A DNA stretch of 6,244 nt. Source: CAZUZD01 sp964624465. GTDB lineage: Bacteria; Planctomycetota; Planctomycetia; Isosphaerales; Isosphaeraceae. Shown here in pieces: positions 1 through 6,244 of the stretch (positions are counted from its first letter, which is position 1; each line of letters starts with the position of its first letter). The stretch covers positions 1-6,244 of the forward strand of contig CAZUZD010000353.1 of assembly GCA_964624465.1 (NCBI GenBank), written 5' to 3'. The notes below the pieces were generated by a model. It was not told where the DNA came from, ran no database searches, and saw only the letters and a program-made list of their open reading frames with translations. Position numbers and translations under genes: made by a program.

Positions 1-684
1 GACGCCCGGTTCCGGATGATCGCCACCGACGGTGTGTTCTCGATGGACGGGATCATCTGCGACCTCGACAAGGTCTGTGACCTGGCCGACAAGTACAACG
101 CCCAGGTGATGGTCGACGACTCGCACGCCGTCGGGTTCCTGGGCAAGACCGGCCGCGGCACCCACGAGTATCGCGGCGTGATGGGCCGGGTGGACATCAT
201 CACCGGAACCCTGGGCAAGGCCCTGGGCGGCGCCAGCGGCGGCTACACGAGCGGCCCGGCCGAGGTGATCGGCCTGCTCCGTCAGCGGTCGCGGCCGTAC
301 CTGTTCTCGAACTCGCTGGCCCCCCCGATCGTGGCCGCCTCGCTCCAGGCGCTCGCCATCTGCATGAAGTCCCCCGAGCGGCGCGACCGGCTCGAGGCCA
401 ACACGCAGTTCTTCCGCCAGCAGATGACGGAGCTGGGCTTCCACATCATCCCGGGCGACCACCCGATCGTCCCCCTGATGCTCGGCGACGCCAAGCTCGC
501 GGGCCAGTTCGCCGAACGCTTGCTCGCCCACGGTGTCTACGCGATCGGCTTCTCGTACCCGGTCGTGCCCCAGGGCAAGGCAAGGGTCCGGGTGCAGATC
601 TCTGCGGCGCACACCCGCGAGGACCTCGAGCGAGCGATCGCCGCCTTCACCGCCGTTCGCCAGGAGCTCGGTTTGAGCGACTGA
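1..684 (+). CDS. kbl: Glycine C-acetyltransferase (2-amino-3-ketobutyrate CoA ligase), C-terminal part, 5' end outside window
   Basis: This is a cytoplasmic PLP enzyme of the alpha-oxoamine synthase family that interconverts 2-amino-3-ketobutyrate plus CoA with glycine plus acetyl-CoA in threonine breakdown. The frame is open from base 1, so the ATG at 16 is internal, not the start. Numbering from that Met, VDDSHAVG lies at 33-40 (Asp34 and His37 stack on or bind PLP) and TLGKALGG at 65-72 contains the Schiff-base lysine, Lys68 (bases 217-219). RSRPYLFSNS is at 91-100, and VRVQISAAHT at 191-200 holds the substrate-carboxylate arginine, Arg192. These match E. coli Kbl Asp210, His213, Lys244 and Arg368 with a constant offset of 176, and the end falls at the expected ~398 residues, so about 171 N-terminal residues are missing. 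The THEY segment and the RSRPYLFSNSLAP stretch favour Kbl over the related BioF, HemA and Spt enzymes. No threonine dehydrogenase follows; upstream is unseen. Confidence 0.95.
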   Translation, partial: DARFRMIATDGVFSMDGIICDLDKVCDLADKYNAQVMVDDSHAVGFLGKTGRGTHEYRGVMGRVDIITGTLGKALGGASGGYTSGPAEVIGLLRQRSRPYLFSNSLAPPIVAASLQALAICMKSPERRDRLEANTQFFRQQMTELGFHIIPGDHPIVPLMLGDAKLAGQFAERLLAHGVYAIGFSYPVVPQGKARVRVQISAAHTREDLERAIAAFTAVRQELGLSD

Positions 685-720
685 CCCCGAACCTCCCCTG
701 CCCCGAACCCCTGCCCCGCC
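685..720 (+). promoter_or_regulatory. C-rich, G-poor tract after kbl with a short direct repeat; possible Rho-utilisation (rut) region
   Basis: By hand count the 36 bases right after the kbl stop hold 24 C, 5 G, 4 A and 3 T. CCCCGAACC occurs at 685-693 and again at 701-709, each copy running into CCCCTG. A C-over-G bubble in the RNA just past a stop codon is the usual look of a Rho loading region, and no U-tract terminator is seen here. The position suits ending the kbl transcript before the his genes. This is inferred from composition only, and GC-rich genomes give such tracts by chance. Confidence 0.3.
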
Positions 721-729
721 AGTCCGGCC

Positions 730-763
730 CGGACGCCCGCCAACCTGCCCGCCGGGTGGTCCG
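730..763 (+). terminator. Possible GC-rich hairpin in the kbl-hisD spacer
   Basis: CGGACGCCCG (730-739) can pair with 753-763, CGGGTGGTCCG, through ten pairs including one G-U and a bulged G at 758, around a 13-base loop. No T-run follows, so this is not a standard intrinsic terminator. It could pause polymerase downstream of the C-rich tract, sit in the hisD leader, or be a chance fold in GC-rich DNA. No promoter with recognisable -35/-10 boxes could be read in the spacer. Confidence 0.2.
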
Positions 764-770
764 AGCCCCG

Positions 771-777
771 AGGTGAG
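771..777 (+). promoter_or_regulatory. Ribosome binding site of hisD
   Basis: AGGTGAG lies nine bases before the ATG at 787. This fits a Shine-Dalgarno sequence and supports that ATG as the hisD start. Confidence 0.65.
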
Positions 778-786
778 CCTCTCCGC

Positions 787-2271
787 ATGTCCGAGTCGTC
801 GAAGCCCCTGCGGATCCGTCGCGCCGATTGTGCCCAGGGCGAGGCCCAGGTCCTGATCGCCGAGCTCCGCGCCCAGCTCAGCCCCCGGGGCGATGTCGTG
901 AGCGCCGCCGGCCGCGCCCGTACCATGAAAGCCTTCGGCGCGGCCCTGACACCGCAGCAGGTCGTCGACCGCATCTGTGGCGACGTGCAGGAGCGCGGCC
1001 TGGCTGCCGTCCTCGACTACACCGAGCGCCTCGACGGGGTCGCCCTCGACGCCGCGCAGGTCGTGGTGACCGAGGACGAGCTGGCCGAGGCGTACCGTCG
1101 GGCCGATCCGGCCTACCTGCGGACGATCCGCCGGGTGCGCGAGAACATCCTGGCCTACCAGTGCGGGATCCTGCACCGCGACGCCAGGTTCCGCCGCGGC
1201 CCCGGGGTCGAGCTGCGACTCCGCTACCGGCCGCTGCGGCGGGTCGGCGTCTGCATCCCCGGTGGCGCCGCGGCCTACCCGTCGTCGCTGTTGATGACGG
1301 CGGTGCCAGCGCAGGCCGCCGGGGTCGAGCAGATCGCCGTCGTCGTGCCCCCGACGCCGTTCGGCGGCTACAACGACGACATCCTGGCCGCCTGCCACGC
1401 GCTCGGGGTCAAGGAGGTCTACCGGATCGGCGGCGCCCAGGCCGTGGCCGCGCTGGCGTACGGGGCCGGTCCGATCGAGGCGGTCGACAAGATCGTCGGG
1501 CCCGGCAACCTGTTCGTGGCCCTGGCCAAGCAGCGGGTCTACGGCACCGTCGACATCGACAGCATCGCCGGCCCGAGCGAGGTCGTCCTGATCGCCGACT
1601 GGACTGCCGAGCCTCGGTACGTCGCCGCAGATTTGATCAGCCAGGCCGAGCACTCGCCGGGCGCCAGCATCCTGATCACCTGGGAGCCCTCGCTGCTCGA
1701 CCGCGTGCAGGCCGAGACCGAGCGGCAGCTCGCTCAGCTCGCCCGGGGCGACCTGGCCCGCGAGAGCCTGGAGCAGTACGGCGCCCTGATCCTCGCCCGC
1801 GACGAGGACGAGGCCGTGGCCATCACCAACCAGATCGCCCCCGAGCACCTGCACGTCTCGACGGCCGATCCCGAGCGGCTGGCCGATCGCCTGCTCAACG
1901 CCGGCGCCATCTTCCTGGGGCACGACACGCCGGTCGCCGTGGGCGACTACGCCGCTGGTCCCTCGCACGTGCTGCCCACGGGTGGCACGGCCCGCTGGGC
2001 CTCGGGGCTGGGGGCCAATGACTTCCTCAAGCGCACCAGCCTGATCCAGGTCGATCGCCAGGGCCTGGCCCGGCTCGCCCCCGACATCCAGCTGCTGGCC
2101 GACAAGGAGGGCCTCACCGCCCATCGCGCCAGCGTCGACATCCGGCTGGAGGAGCCCCCGGCCGCCGAGGCGCCTGCACCCGCAGCCGACGTCGATCAGC
2201 CACCGCCCGAGGTCGAGACGCCCGCCCCCGACAAGCGTGCTCGCCCCAGAGCCAGGCGGCCGACCCGATGA
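787..2271 (+). CDS. hisD: Histidinol dehydrogenase with extra Pro/Ala-rich C-terminal tail
   Basis: HisD catalyses the last two steps of histidine synthesis, the NAD-dependent oxidation of L-histidinol to L-histidinal and then L-histidine, as a zinc-dependent cytoplasmic homodimer. The 494-residue product carries GPGNLFVALAKQRVYG (238-253), DIDSIAGPSEV (256-266), SQAEHSP (285-291), IAPEHLHV (350-357) and AVGDYAAGPSHVLPTGG (384-400). The zinc ligands are Gln286, His289, Asp387 and His446, and the catalytic pair is Glu353-His354. All sit exactly 27 residues later than in E. coli HisD (259, 262, 360, 419; 326-327), so the catalytic core is intact and without internal gaps. The family norm is about 430 residues. 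The excess is an N-terminal ~27 residues and a low-complexity tail from about 455, rich in Pro, Ala and Glu and ending in Arg-rich RARPRARRPTR. The ATG has a good Shine-Dalgarno sequence. The stop overlaps the next gene by four bases (ATGA), pointing to translational coupling. It is probably the first gene of the operon visible here. Confidence 0.97.
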   Translation: MSESSKPLRIRRADCAQGEAQVLIAELRAQLSPRGDVVSAAGRARTMKAFGAALTPQQVVDRICGDVQERGLAAVLDYTERLDGVALDAAQVVVTEDELAEAYRRADPAYLRTIRRVRENILAYQCGILHRDARFRRGPGVELRLRYRPLRRVGVCIPGGAAAYPSSLLMTAVPAQAAGVEQIAVVVPPTPFGGYNDDILAACHALGVKEVYRIGGAQAVAALAYGAGPIEAVDKIVGPGNLFVALAKQRVYGTVDIDSIAGPSEVVLIADWTAEPRYVAADLISQAEHSPGASILITWEPSLLDRVQAETERQLAQLARGDLARESLEQYGALILARDEDEAVAITNQIAPEHLHVSTADPERLADRLLNAGAIFLGHDTPVAVGDYAAGPSHVLPTGGTARWASGLGANDFLKRTSLIQVDRQGLARLAPDIQLLADKEGLTAHRASVDIRLEEPPAAEAPAPAADVDQPPPEVETPAPDKRARPRARRPTR

Positions 2272-2777
2272 GCCTGCCAGGCGAAGCTGCAGGCCCGGTC
2301 GAGATCCGGCCGGCCACGCCCGAGGACGTCGATCTGCTCTTGACCCTGATCCGCGAGCTGGCCGGGTACGAGCGGCTCGAACACGAGGTGCTGGCAACGG
2401 CCGAAGACCTGCGTCATCATCTTTTCGGCGAGACGCCCGCGGCGCAGGCGCTCGTGGCTTGCGTCGCTGGGGACGCGGTCGGCCTGGCGCTTTACTTCTT
2501 CAGCTTCTCGACTTTCCGGGGCCGGCCCGGCCTCTACCTGGAAGACCTGTTTGTGCGGCCCGAGCACCGCGGCCGCGGGGTGGGTCGGGCCCTGCTCGGT
2601 CAGCTGGCGGAGATCGCGGTGACGCGCGGATGTGCCCGCATGGAGTGGTCGGTGCTCGACTGGAACGCGTCCGCGATCGGCTTCTACCGCTCGCTGGGCG
2701 CCCGACCGATGGACGACTGGACGGTTTACCGCCTCGACGACGAGGCCCTCCTTCGCCTGGCCCACCGCCCCGGCTGA
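2268..2777 (+). CDS. GNAT N-acetyltransferase, spermidine/spermine (diamine) acetyltransferase-like
   Basis: This 169-residue GNAT-fold protein should transfer an acetyl group from acetyl-CoA to an amine in the cytoplasm. IRPATPED (13-20) forms beta-1, LYFFSFSTF (75-83) is the segment before the active site, GLYLEDLFVRPEHRGRGVG (88-106) holds the acetyl-CoA pyrophosphate loop RGRGVG (101-106), and VLDWNASAIGFYRSLGA (129-145) is the C-terminal helix signature. The YFF...YLEDLFV, WN..AI.FY and closing LLRLA patterns match eukaryotic SSAT and the bacterial diamine/thialysine acetyltransferases. Glu92 and Tyr140 fall where human SSAT1 (171 residues) has its Glu92 and general-acid Tyr140. The substrate is not decided by sequence: polyamine, thialysine or another small amine are options. 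The gene starts inside the hisD stop (ATGA) with only a weak AGGCGG (2254-2259) upstream, so it is probably translated by reinitiation after hisD. It is 46 bases from hisC. Its presence between hisD and hisC is unexplained. Confidence 0.85.
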   Translation: MSLPGEAAGPVEIRPATPEDVDLLLTLIRELAGYERLEHEVLATAEDLRHHLFGETPAAQALVACVAGDAVGLALYFFSFSTFRGRPGLYLEDLFVRPEHRGRGVGRALLGQLAEIAVTRGCARMEWSVLDWNASAIGFYRSLGARPMDDWTVYRLDDEALLRLAHRPG

Positions 2778-2823
2778 GCGGACCGGCCTTCCTGCCCCTC
2801 GATCTCCTGGAATCTGCACCGCC

Positions 2824-3873
<1,050 letters not shown>

Positions 3874-3881
3874 GCGGCGCC

Positions 3882-3905
3882 GCCCCACCAGGGGCCTATT
3901 CTTGT
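3882..3905 (+). terminator. Small hairpin followed by T-rich stretch between hisC and hisB
   Basis: GCCCC (3882-3886), loop ACCA, and GGGGC (3891-3895) form a five-pair all-GC stem ten bases past the hisC stop, followed by CTATTCTTGT, one of the few T-rich stretches in the window. It resembles a weak intrinsic terminator or attenuator that could lower hisB and downstream expression, but the stem is short and the T-run is interrupted. It could equally be chance. Confidence 0.25.
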
Positions 3906-3947
3906 CACAACGGCGATCGTCGCCAGGTCCCGCTTCACGCCCATCGC

Positions 3948-3952
3948 GAGAG
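3948..3952 (+). promoter_or_regulatory. Ribosome binding site supporting the GTG start of hisB
   Basis: GAGAG lies six bases before the GTG at 3959. It helps decide between this start and the in-frame TTG at 3848, which lies inside hisC. Confidence 0.45.
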
Positions 3953-3958
3953 CCTACC

Positions 3959-4549
3959 GTGTCCGAGCGAGTCGCCGAGATCCAGCGCACGACCCGGGAA
4001 ACGACGATCCGGCTGAAGCTGTCGCTCGACGGCGCCGGCCGGTCCGAGATCAGCTCGGGGGTCGGGTTCCTCGACCACATGCTCGACCTGTTCGCCAAGC
4101 ACGGCGGTTTCGACCTCGAGGTGCACTGCCGGGGCGACCTGCACATCGATGACCACCACTCCGCCGAGGACATCGGGATCGTCCTCGGCCAGGCGCTGGA
4201 GGCGGCCCTGGGGACCAAGGAGGGCATCCGGCGGTACGGTCACATGGTGCTGCCGATGGACGAGGCACTGGTGACCTGCGCGGTCGACCTGGGTGGACGA
4301 CCGTACTTCGCCTGGAACGCGGTCTTTCCGAGCCAGAAGATCGGCCGGTTCGACACCGAGCTGATCCCCGAGTTCTGGCGGGCCGTGGCGACGACGGCCC
4401 GGATGAATCTCCACGTCCTCCTGCATTATGGCGCCAACTCGCACCACATCAGCGAGGCGATCTTCAAGGGCCTGGCCCGGGCGATCCGCATGGCCTGTGA
4501 GCACGATCCGCGTGTGGTCGGCGTGCCCTCGACCAAGGGGAGCCTCTGA
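3959..4549 (+). CDS. hisB: Imidazoleglycerol-phosphate dehydratase (monofunctional)
   Basis: HisB dehydrates imidazole glycerol phosphate to imidazole-acetol phosphate, the substrate of HisC, as a manganese-dependent 24-mer. From the GTG at 3959 the product has 196 residues, normal for a single-domain IGPD. It begins with RVAEIQRTTRET (4-15), the usual N-terminal strand. The two duplicated metal-binding halves are visible: FLDHMLDLFAKHGGFDL (37-53, His40) with DDHHSAEDIGI (64-74; His66, His67, Glu70), and VLLHYGANSHHISEAIFK (153-170; His162, His163, Glu166). PMDEAL (99-104) is the conserved substrate loop, and the end, PSTKGSL, is the typical phosphate-binding C-terminus. There is no HAD-type histidinol-phosphatase domain as in E. 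coli HisB, so that step must be encoded elsewhere. The open frame extends back to a TTG at 3848, but those 37 residues overlap hisC and look unlike IGPD, so GTG is preferred. An 85-base gap separates it from hisC; the next gene follows after one base. Confidence 0.96.
   Translation: MSERVAEIQRTTRETTIRLKLSLDGAGRSEISSGVGFLDHMLDLFAKHGGFDLEVHCRGDLHIDDHHSAEDIGIVLGQALEAALGTKEGIRRYGHMVLPMDEALVTCAVDLGGRPYFAWNAVFPSQKIGRFDTELIPEFWRAVATTARMNLHVLLHYGANSHHISEAIFKGLARAIRMACEHDPRVVGVPSTKGSL
4535..4542 (+). promoter_or_regulatory. Strong ribosome binding site for the TTG-started membrane protein gene
   Basis: AAGGGGAG lies inside the last codons of hisB, eight bases before the TTG at 4551. It is the best Shine-Dalgarno in the window and decides the start of the downstream gene, which has no suitable ATG or GTG near the end of hisB. 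Confidence 0.7.
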
Positions 4550-4550
4550 G

Positions 4551-5612
4551 TTGGCCACCTCCAGCGAGTCGCCCCGCCGGGGCCGGGGCCGGTCCCTGGC
4601 CACGAACCTGGCGCTGGTGCTGGTGGCCGTCGGGCTGCTGGCGTGGACGGCCAACGGCAACCGGGCCCAGATCCAGAAGGTGCTGGCCGTGCAGCCCAAC
4701 CGCGCGCTGCTGGCGCTGGCGTTTGGCTGCTACATGACGGGCCTGGTGATCACCTTCTGCCGCTGGTTCGTGCTGGTGCGAGCGCTCCGGCTGCCGTTCC
4801 GGTTCGCGGACGCCCTGCGGCTCGGATTCATCGGCAACGTCTTCAACCTCGTGATCCCCGGCGCCGTCGGCGGCGACCTGATCAAGGCGACGTTTCTGTG
4901 CCGCGAGCAGGCCCAGAAGACCCTGGCCGTGGCTTCGCTGGTCATCGACCGCGCCGTGGGCCTGCTCGGACTGTTCCTGCTGGCCGGCCTGGCCGGGCTG
5001 CTCGCCTGGCCCACCGCGGGCCCCGAGGTCCGTGGCCTGATCGGGTTCGCCTGGGCGGCAGTCGCGGCCGGGTTCGTCGGGCTGGCGATCCTGTTCTCAC
5101 CGGCGCTCTATCGTCCGCTGCTCAAGCTCACCGAGGGCCGTGGCAAGCTGCACCTGATCCTCCAGGAGATCGTCACCCTCTCGGCCAGCTACCGCAGCCG
5201 CCTGGGAGTGGTGGCCGCGGCCCTGGGATTCTCGGTGGTGAGCCACTCGATGTTCGTCTCGGCCTTCACCGCCGTCGATTACGCCCTGTACGGCGCCGAG
5301 GCCCCGACCGTCGGCCGCCATTTCCTGATCGTGCCATTGGCGCTGTTCACGATGGCCGTGCCGCTGCCGTTCGGGGCACTCGGGGTGAGCGAGAAGGCCA
5401 GCGAGCGGCTCTTCGACCTCGTCGGCTTCCCGGGCGGTGCGGTCGTGATGATGGCGTACCGGCTGATCATGTTCGCGTCGGTGGTCGTGAGCCTGGTCTT
5501 CTACCTGACCAGCCTCCAGCAGATCCGGGCGCTCCGGAATCAGGCCGAGGCGCTCGAGGCCGAGATCGAGCACGGCGACCTGGTCGGGCCCGGAACGCCG
5601 CTGGTCGACTGA
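4551..5612 (+). CDS. Lysylphosphatidylglycerol synthase TM-region / flippase-like integral membrane protein
   Basis: From the TTG at 4551 this gives 353 residues, the usual length for stand-alone members of the LPG-synthase-TM family (PF03706, formerly UPF0104; includes AglD-like proteins). About seven to eight hydrophobic spans are visible, near 17-33, 51-75, 91-108, 125-152, 163-184, 215-240, 257-275 and 296-320. Family signatures are GNVFNLVIPGAVGGDLIKA (95-113), VIDRAVGLLGL (131-141) and PLPFGALGVSEKASERLF (271-288). The N-terminus is basic (PRRGRGR), consistent with a cytoplasmic start. The C-terminus after ~321 is a short charged helix (QQIRALRNQAEALEAEIE) of possible coiled-coil character. 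No lysyltransferase domain is attached, so it is not a full MprF. Relatives are linked to lipid or polyprenyl-linked glycan transfer or flipping, but the substrate cannot be read here. It is separated from hisB by one base and probably co-transcribed and co-translated with it. An in-frame start at 4428 lies inside hisB and is rejected. Confidence 0.85.
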   Translation: MATSSESPRRGRGRSLATNLALVLVAVGLLAWTANGNRAQIQKVLAVQPNRALLALAFGCYMTGLVITFCRWFVLVRALRLPFRFADALRLGFIGNVFNLVIPGAVGGDLIKATFLCREQAQKTLAVASLVIDRAVGLLGLFLLAGLAGLLAWPTAGPEVRGLIGFAWAAVAAGFVGLAILFSPALYRPLLKLTEGRGKLHLILQEIVTLSASYRSRLGVVAAALGFSVVSHSMFVSAFTAVDYALYGAEAPTVGRHFLIVPLALFTMAVPLPFGALGVSEKASERLFDLVGFPGGAVVMMAYRLIMFASVVVSLVFYLTSLQQIRALRNQAEALEAEIEHGDLVGPGTPLVD

Positions 5613-5635
5613 GCGCCCGCCAGAGGGCCGGCTCA
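5610..5635. terminator. Convergent hairpin spanning both stop codons (possible bidirectional terminator)
   Basis: TGAGC-GCCC (5610-5618) pairs with GGGC (5625-5628) and GCTCA (5631-5635), with loop GCCAGA and a two-base bulge (CG, 5629-5630). This gives nine pairs. The left arm begins with the stop codon of the membrane protein gene and the right arm ends with the complement of the glgB stop, so both convergent genes end inside the stem. No T-run follows on either strand, so efficient intrinsic termination is uncertain. Confidence 0.4.
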
Positions 5636-6244
5636 GCCCGACGACGCCTTGAGGAAGAGCACGCCCAGCGGCGGGATCCGCAGTGGGATGTGGAACGGCC
5701 GCCCGGCGTGGGGCTCGGGGCGGGCCCAGACGCCCCCCTCGTTGCCGAGGTTCGAGCCGTCGTAGCGCGCCGCGTCGGTATTGAGCAGTTCGCGGTAGTA
5801 CCCGGGCGACGGCACGCCGATCTTGTAATCCTCGCGCGGCACCGGCGTGAAGTTGCAGACGACGACGATCTCCTCGCCCGGGTTCTTGCCCCGGCGGAGG
5901 AAGGCCAGCACGCTGTTTTCCCAGTCGTGCAGCTCGAGCCAGTCGAACCCGGTCCACTCGAAGTCGATCTGGTGCAGCGCCGGCTCGGCCTTGTAGAGGG
6001 CGTTCAGGTCCTGGACGAGGTTCTGGATGCCCTGATGCGGGCCCCACTGGAGGAGGTGCCAGTCGAGGCTCTCGTCGTGCCGCCACTCGCGCCACTGGGC
6101 CAGCTCGCCGCCCATGAACAGGAGCTTCTTGCCGGGGTGGCCCCACATGTACCCGTACAGGAGCCGCAGGTTGGCGAACTTCTGCCAGAGGTCGCCCGGC
6201 ATCTTCTCGATGAGCGAGCCCTTGCCGTGCACGACCTCGTCGTG
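5633..6244 (-). CDS. glgB: 1,4-alpha-glucan (glycogen) branching enzyme, C-terminal part, 5' end outside window
   Basis: GlgB cuts alpha-1,4 glucan chains and rejoins the piece as an alpha-1,6 branch during glycogen synthesis (GH13, cytoplasm). The window holds the last 203 residues of a protein normally about 630-730 long. The reverse-strand frame is open to the window edge, so the GTG at 6232 is internal. Counting from the edge, HDEVVHGKGSL (1-11) contains the third catalytic-site aspartate (Asp2, equivalent to E. coli Asp526). KMPGDLWQKFANLRLLYGYM (14-33) and FMGGELAQWREW (43-54) followed by HDESLDWHLL (56-65) are branching-enzyme signatures at the end of the TIM barrel. From about 104 the all-beta C-terminal domain follows, with VVVCNFTPVPREDYKIGVP (127-145), LLNTDAARYDGSNLGN (153-168) and the closing IPPLGVLFLK (190-199). 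Trehalose or maltose GH13 enzymes lack this combination. It converges on the his operon with a 20-base gap, so it is a separate transcription unit. Confidence 0.96.
   Translation of the reverse strand, partial: HDEVVHGKGSLIEKMPGDLWQKFANLRLLYGYMWGHPGKKLLFMGGELAQWREWRHDESLDWHLLQWGPHQGIQNLVQDLNALYKAEPALHQIDFEWTGFDWLELHDWENSVLAFLRRGKNPGEEIVVVCNFTPVPREDYKIGVPSPGYYRELLNTDAARYDGSNLGNEGGVWARPEPHAGRPFHIPLRIPPLGVLFLKASSG

Noticed and set aside
1..684. 8-amino-7-oxononanoate synthase (BioF) or serine palmitoyltransferase as the identity of the first gene
   Set aside because: Same fold and catalytic residues, but the VDDSHAVGF, GRGTHEY and RSRPYLFSNSLAP stretches and the constant offset to E. coli Kbl favour glycine C-acetyltransferase.
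828..2021. Forward open frame (397 codons) inside hisD in another frame
   Set aside because: The translation is almost entirely Arg, Pro, Gly and Ala, a frame-shifted reading of hisD codons; hisD itself has all catalytic residues.
2632..2823. N-terminal extension of HisC from an upstream in-frame start
   Set aside because: The extra 64 residues read the acetyltransferase gene out of frame and do not resemble HisC; the ATG at 2824 gives a normal-length protein.
3897..3930. Possible sigma-70 promoter before hisB (TTGTCA at 3902-3907 as -35, or TATTCT at 3897-3902 as -10)
   Set aside because: No matching -10 lies 16-18 bases after TTGTCA, and no -35 lies at the right distance before TATTCT.
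3935..4699. Reverse-strand open frame (254 codons) opposite hisB
   Set aside because: Same-region shadow of hisB and the start of the membrane gene; His/Arg/Pro-rich translation without a domain.
5097..6146. Reverse-strand open frame (349 codons) across the flippase-like gene and glgB
   Set aside because: It runs antisense to the membrane gene and in another frame of glgB, with Arg/Pro/Gly-rich content typical of shadow frames.

Overview
The window is a GC-rich stretch of bacterial chromosome with strongly G/C-biased third codon positions and almost no spare DNA. It carries seven genes, of which two run off the edges. All are recognisable housekeeping or near-housekeeping families. I see no mobile element, RNA gene, CRISPR array or large repeat. 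The organism cannot be fixed from sequence alone. GC richness, a split histidine cluster and the mix of families would suit a Planctomycetota (Isosphaeraceae-like) chromosome, but this is a weak inference and other high-GC phyla remain possible.

Layout: (1) 1-684 (+), the C-terminal 57% or so of kbl (glycine C-acetyltransferase), cut by the left edge. (2) 685-786, a C-rich, G-poor spacer with a short direct repeat and a hairpin, ending in the ribosome binding site of hisD; it may hold a Rho-type transcription end. (3) 787-5612 (+), a probable five-gene operon: hisD, a GNAT acetyltransferase resembling spermidine/spermine acetyltransferases (overlapping hisD by four bases), hisC, a monofunctional hisB dehydratase, and a multi-membrane-span protein of the LPG-synthase-TM/flippase family that begins one base after hisB at a TTG codon. 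(4) 5613-5632, a 20-base convergent gap in a short hairpin that contains both flanking stop codons. (5) 5633-6244 (-), the C-terminal 203 residues of glgB (glycogen branching enzyme), cut by the right edge.

How the genes work together: HisB dehydrates imidazole glycerol phosphate, HisC transaminates the product to histidinol phosphate, and HisD oxidises histidinol to histidine. They therefore cover steps in the second half of histidine synthesis, in the classical D-C-B order. The histidinol-phosphate phosphatase and HisG/I/E/A/H/F are not in view. The acetyltransferase and the membrane protein have no known role in histidine synthesis and are the least explained parts. kbl (threonine/glycine metabolism) and glgB (glycogen) are probably independent neighbours.

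I found no convincing undescribed system. The items most worth a second look are the acetyltransferase inside the his operon, the tightly coupled flippase-like gene, the Pro/Ala-rich basic tail of HisD, and the small transcript-end structures.
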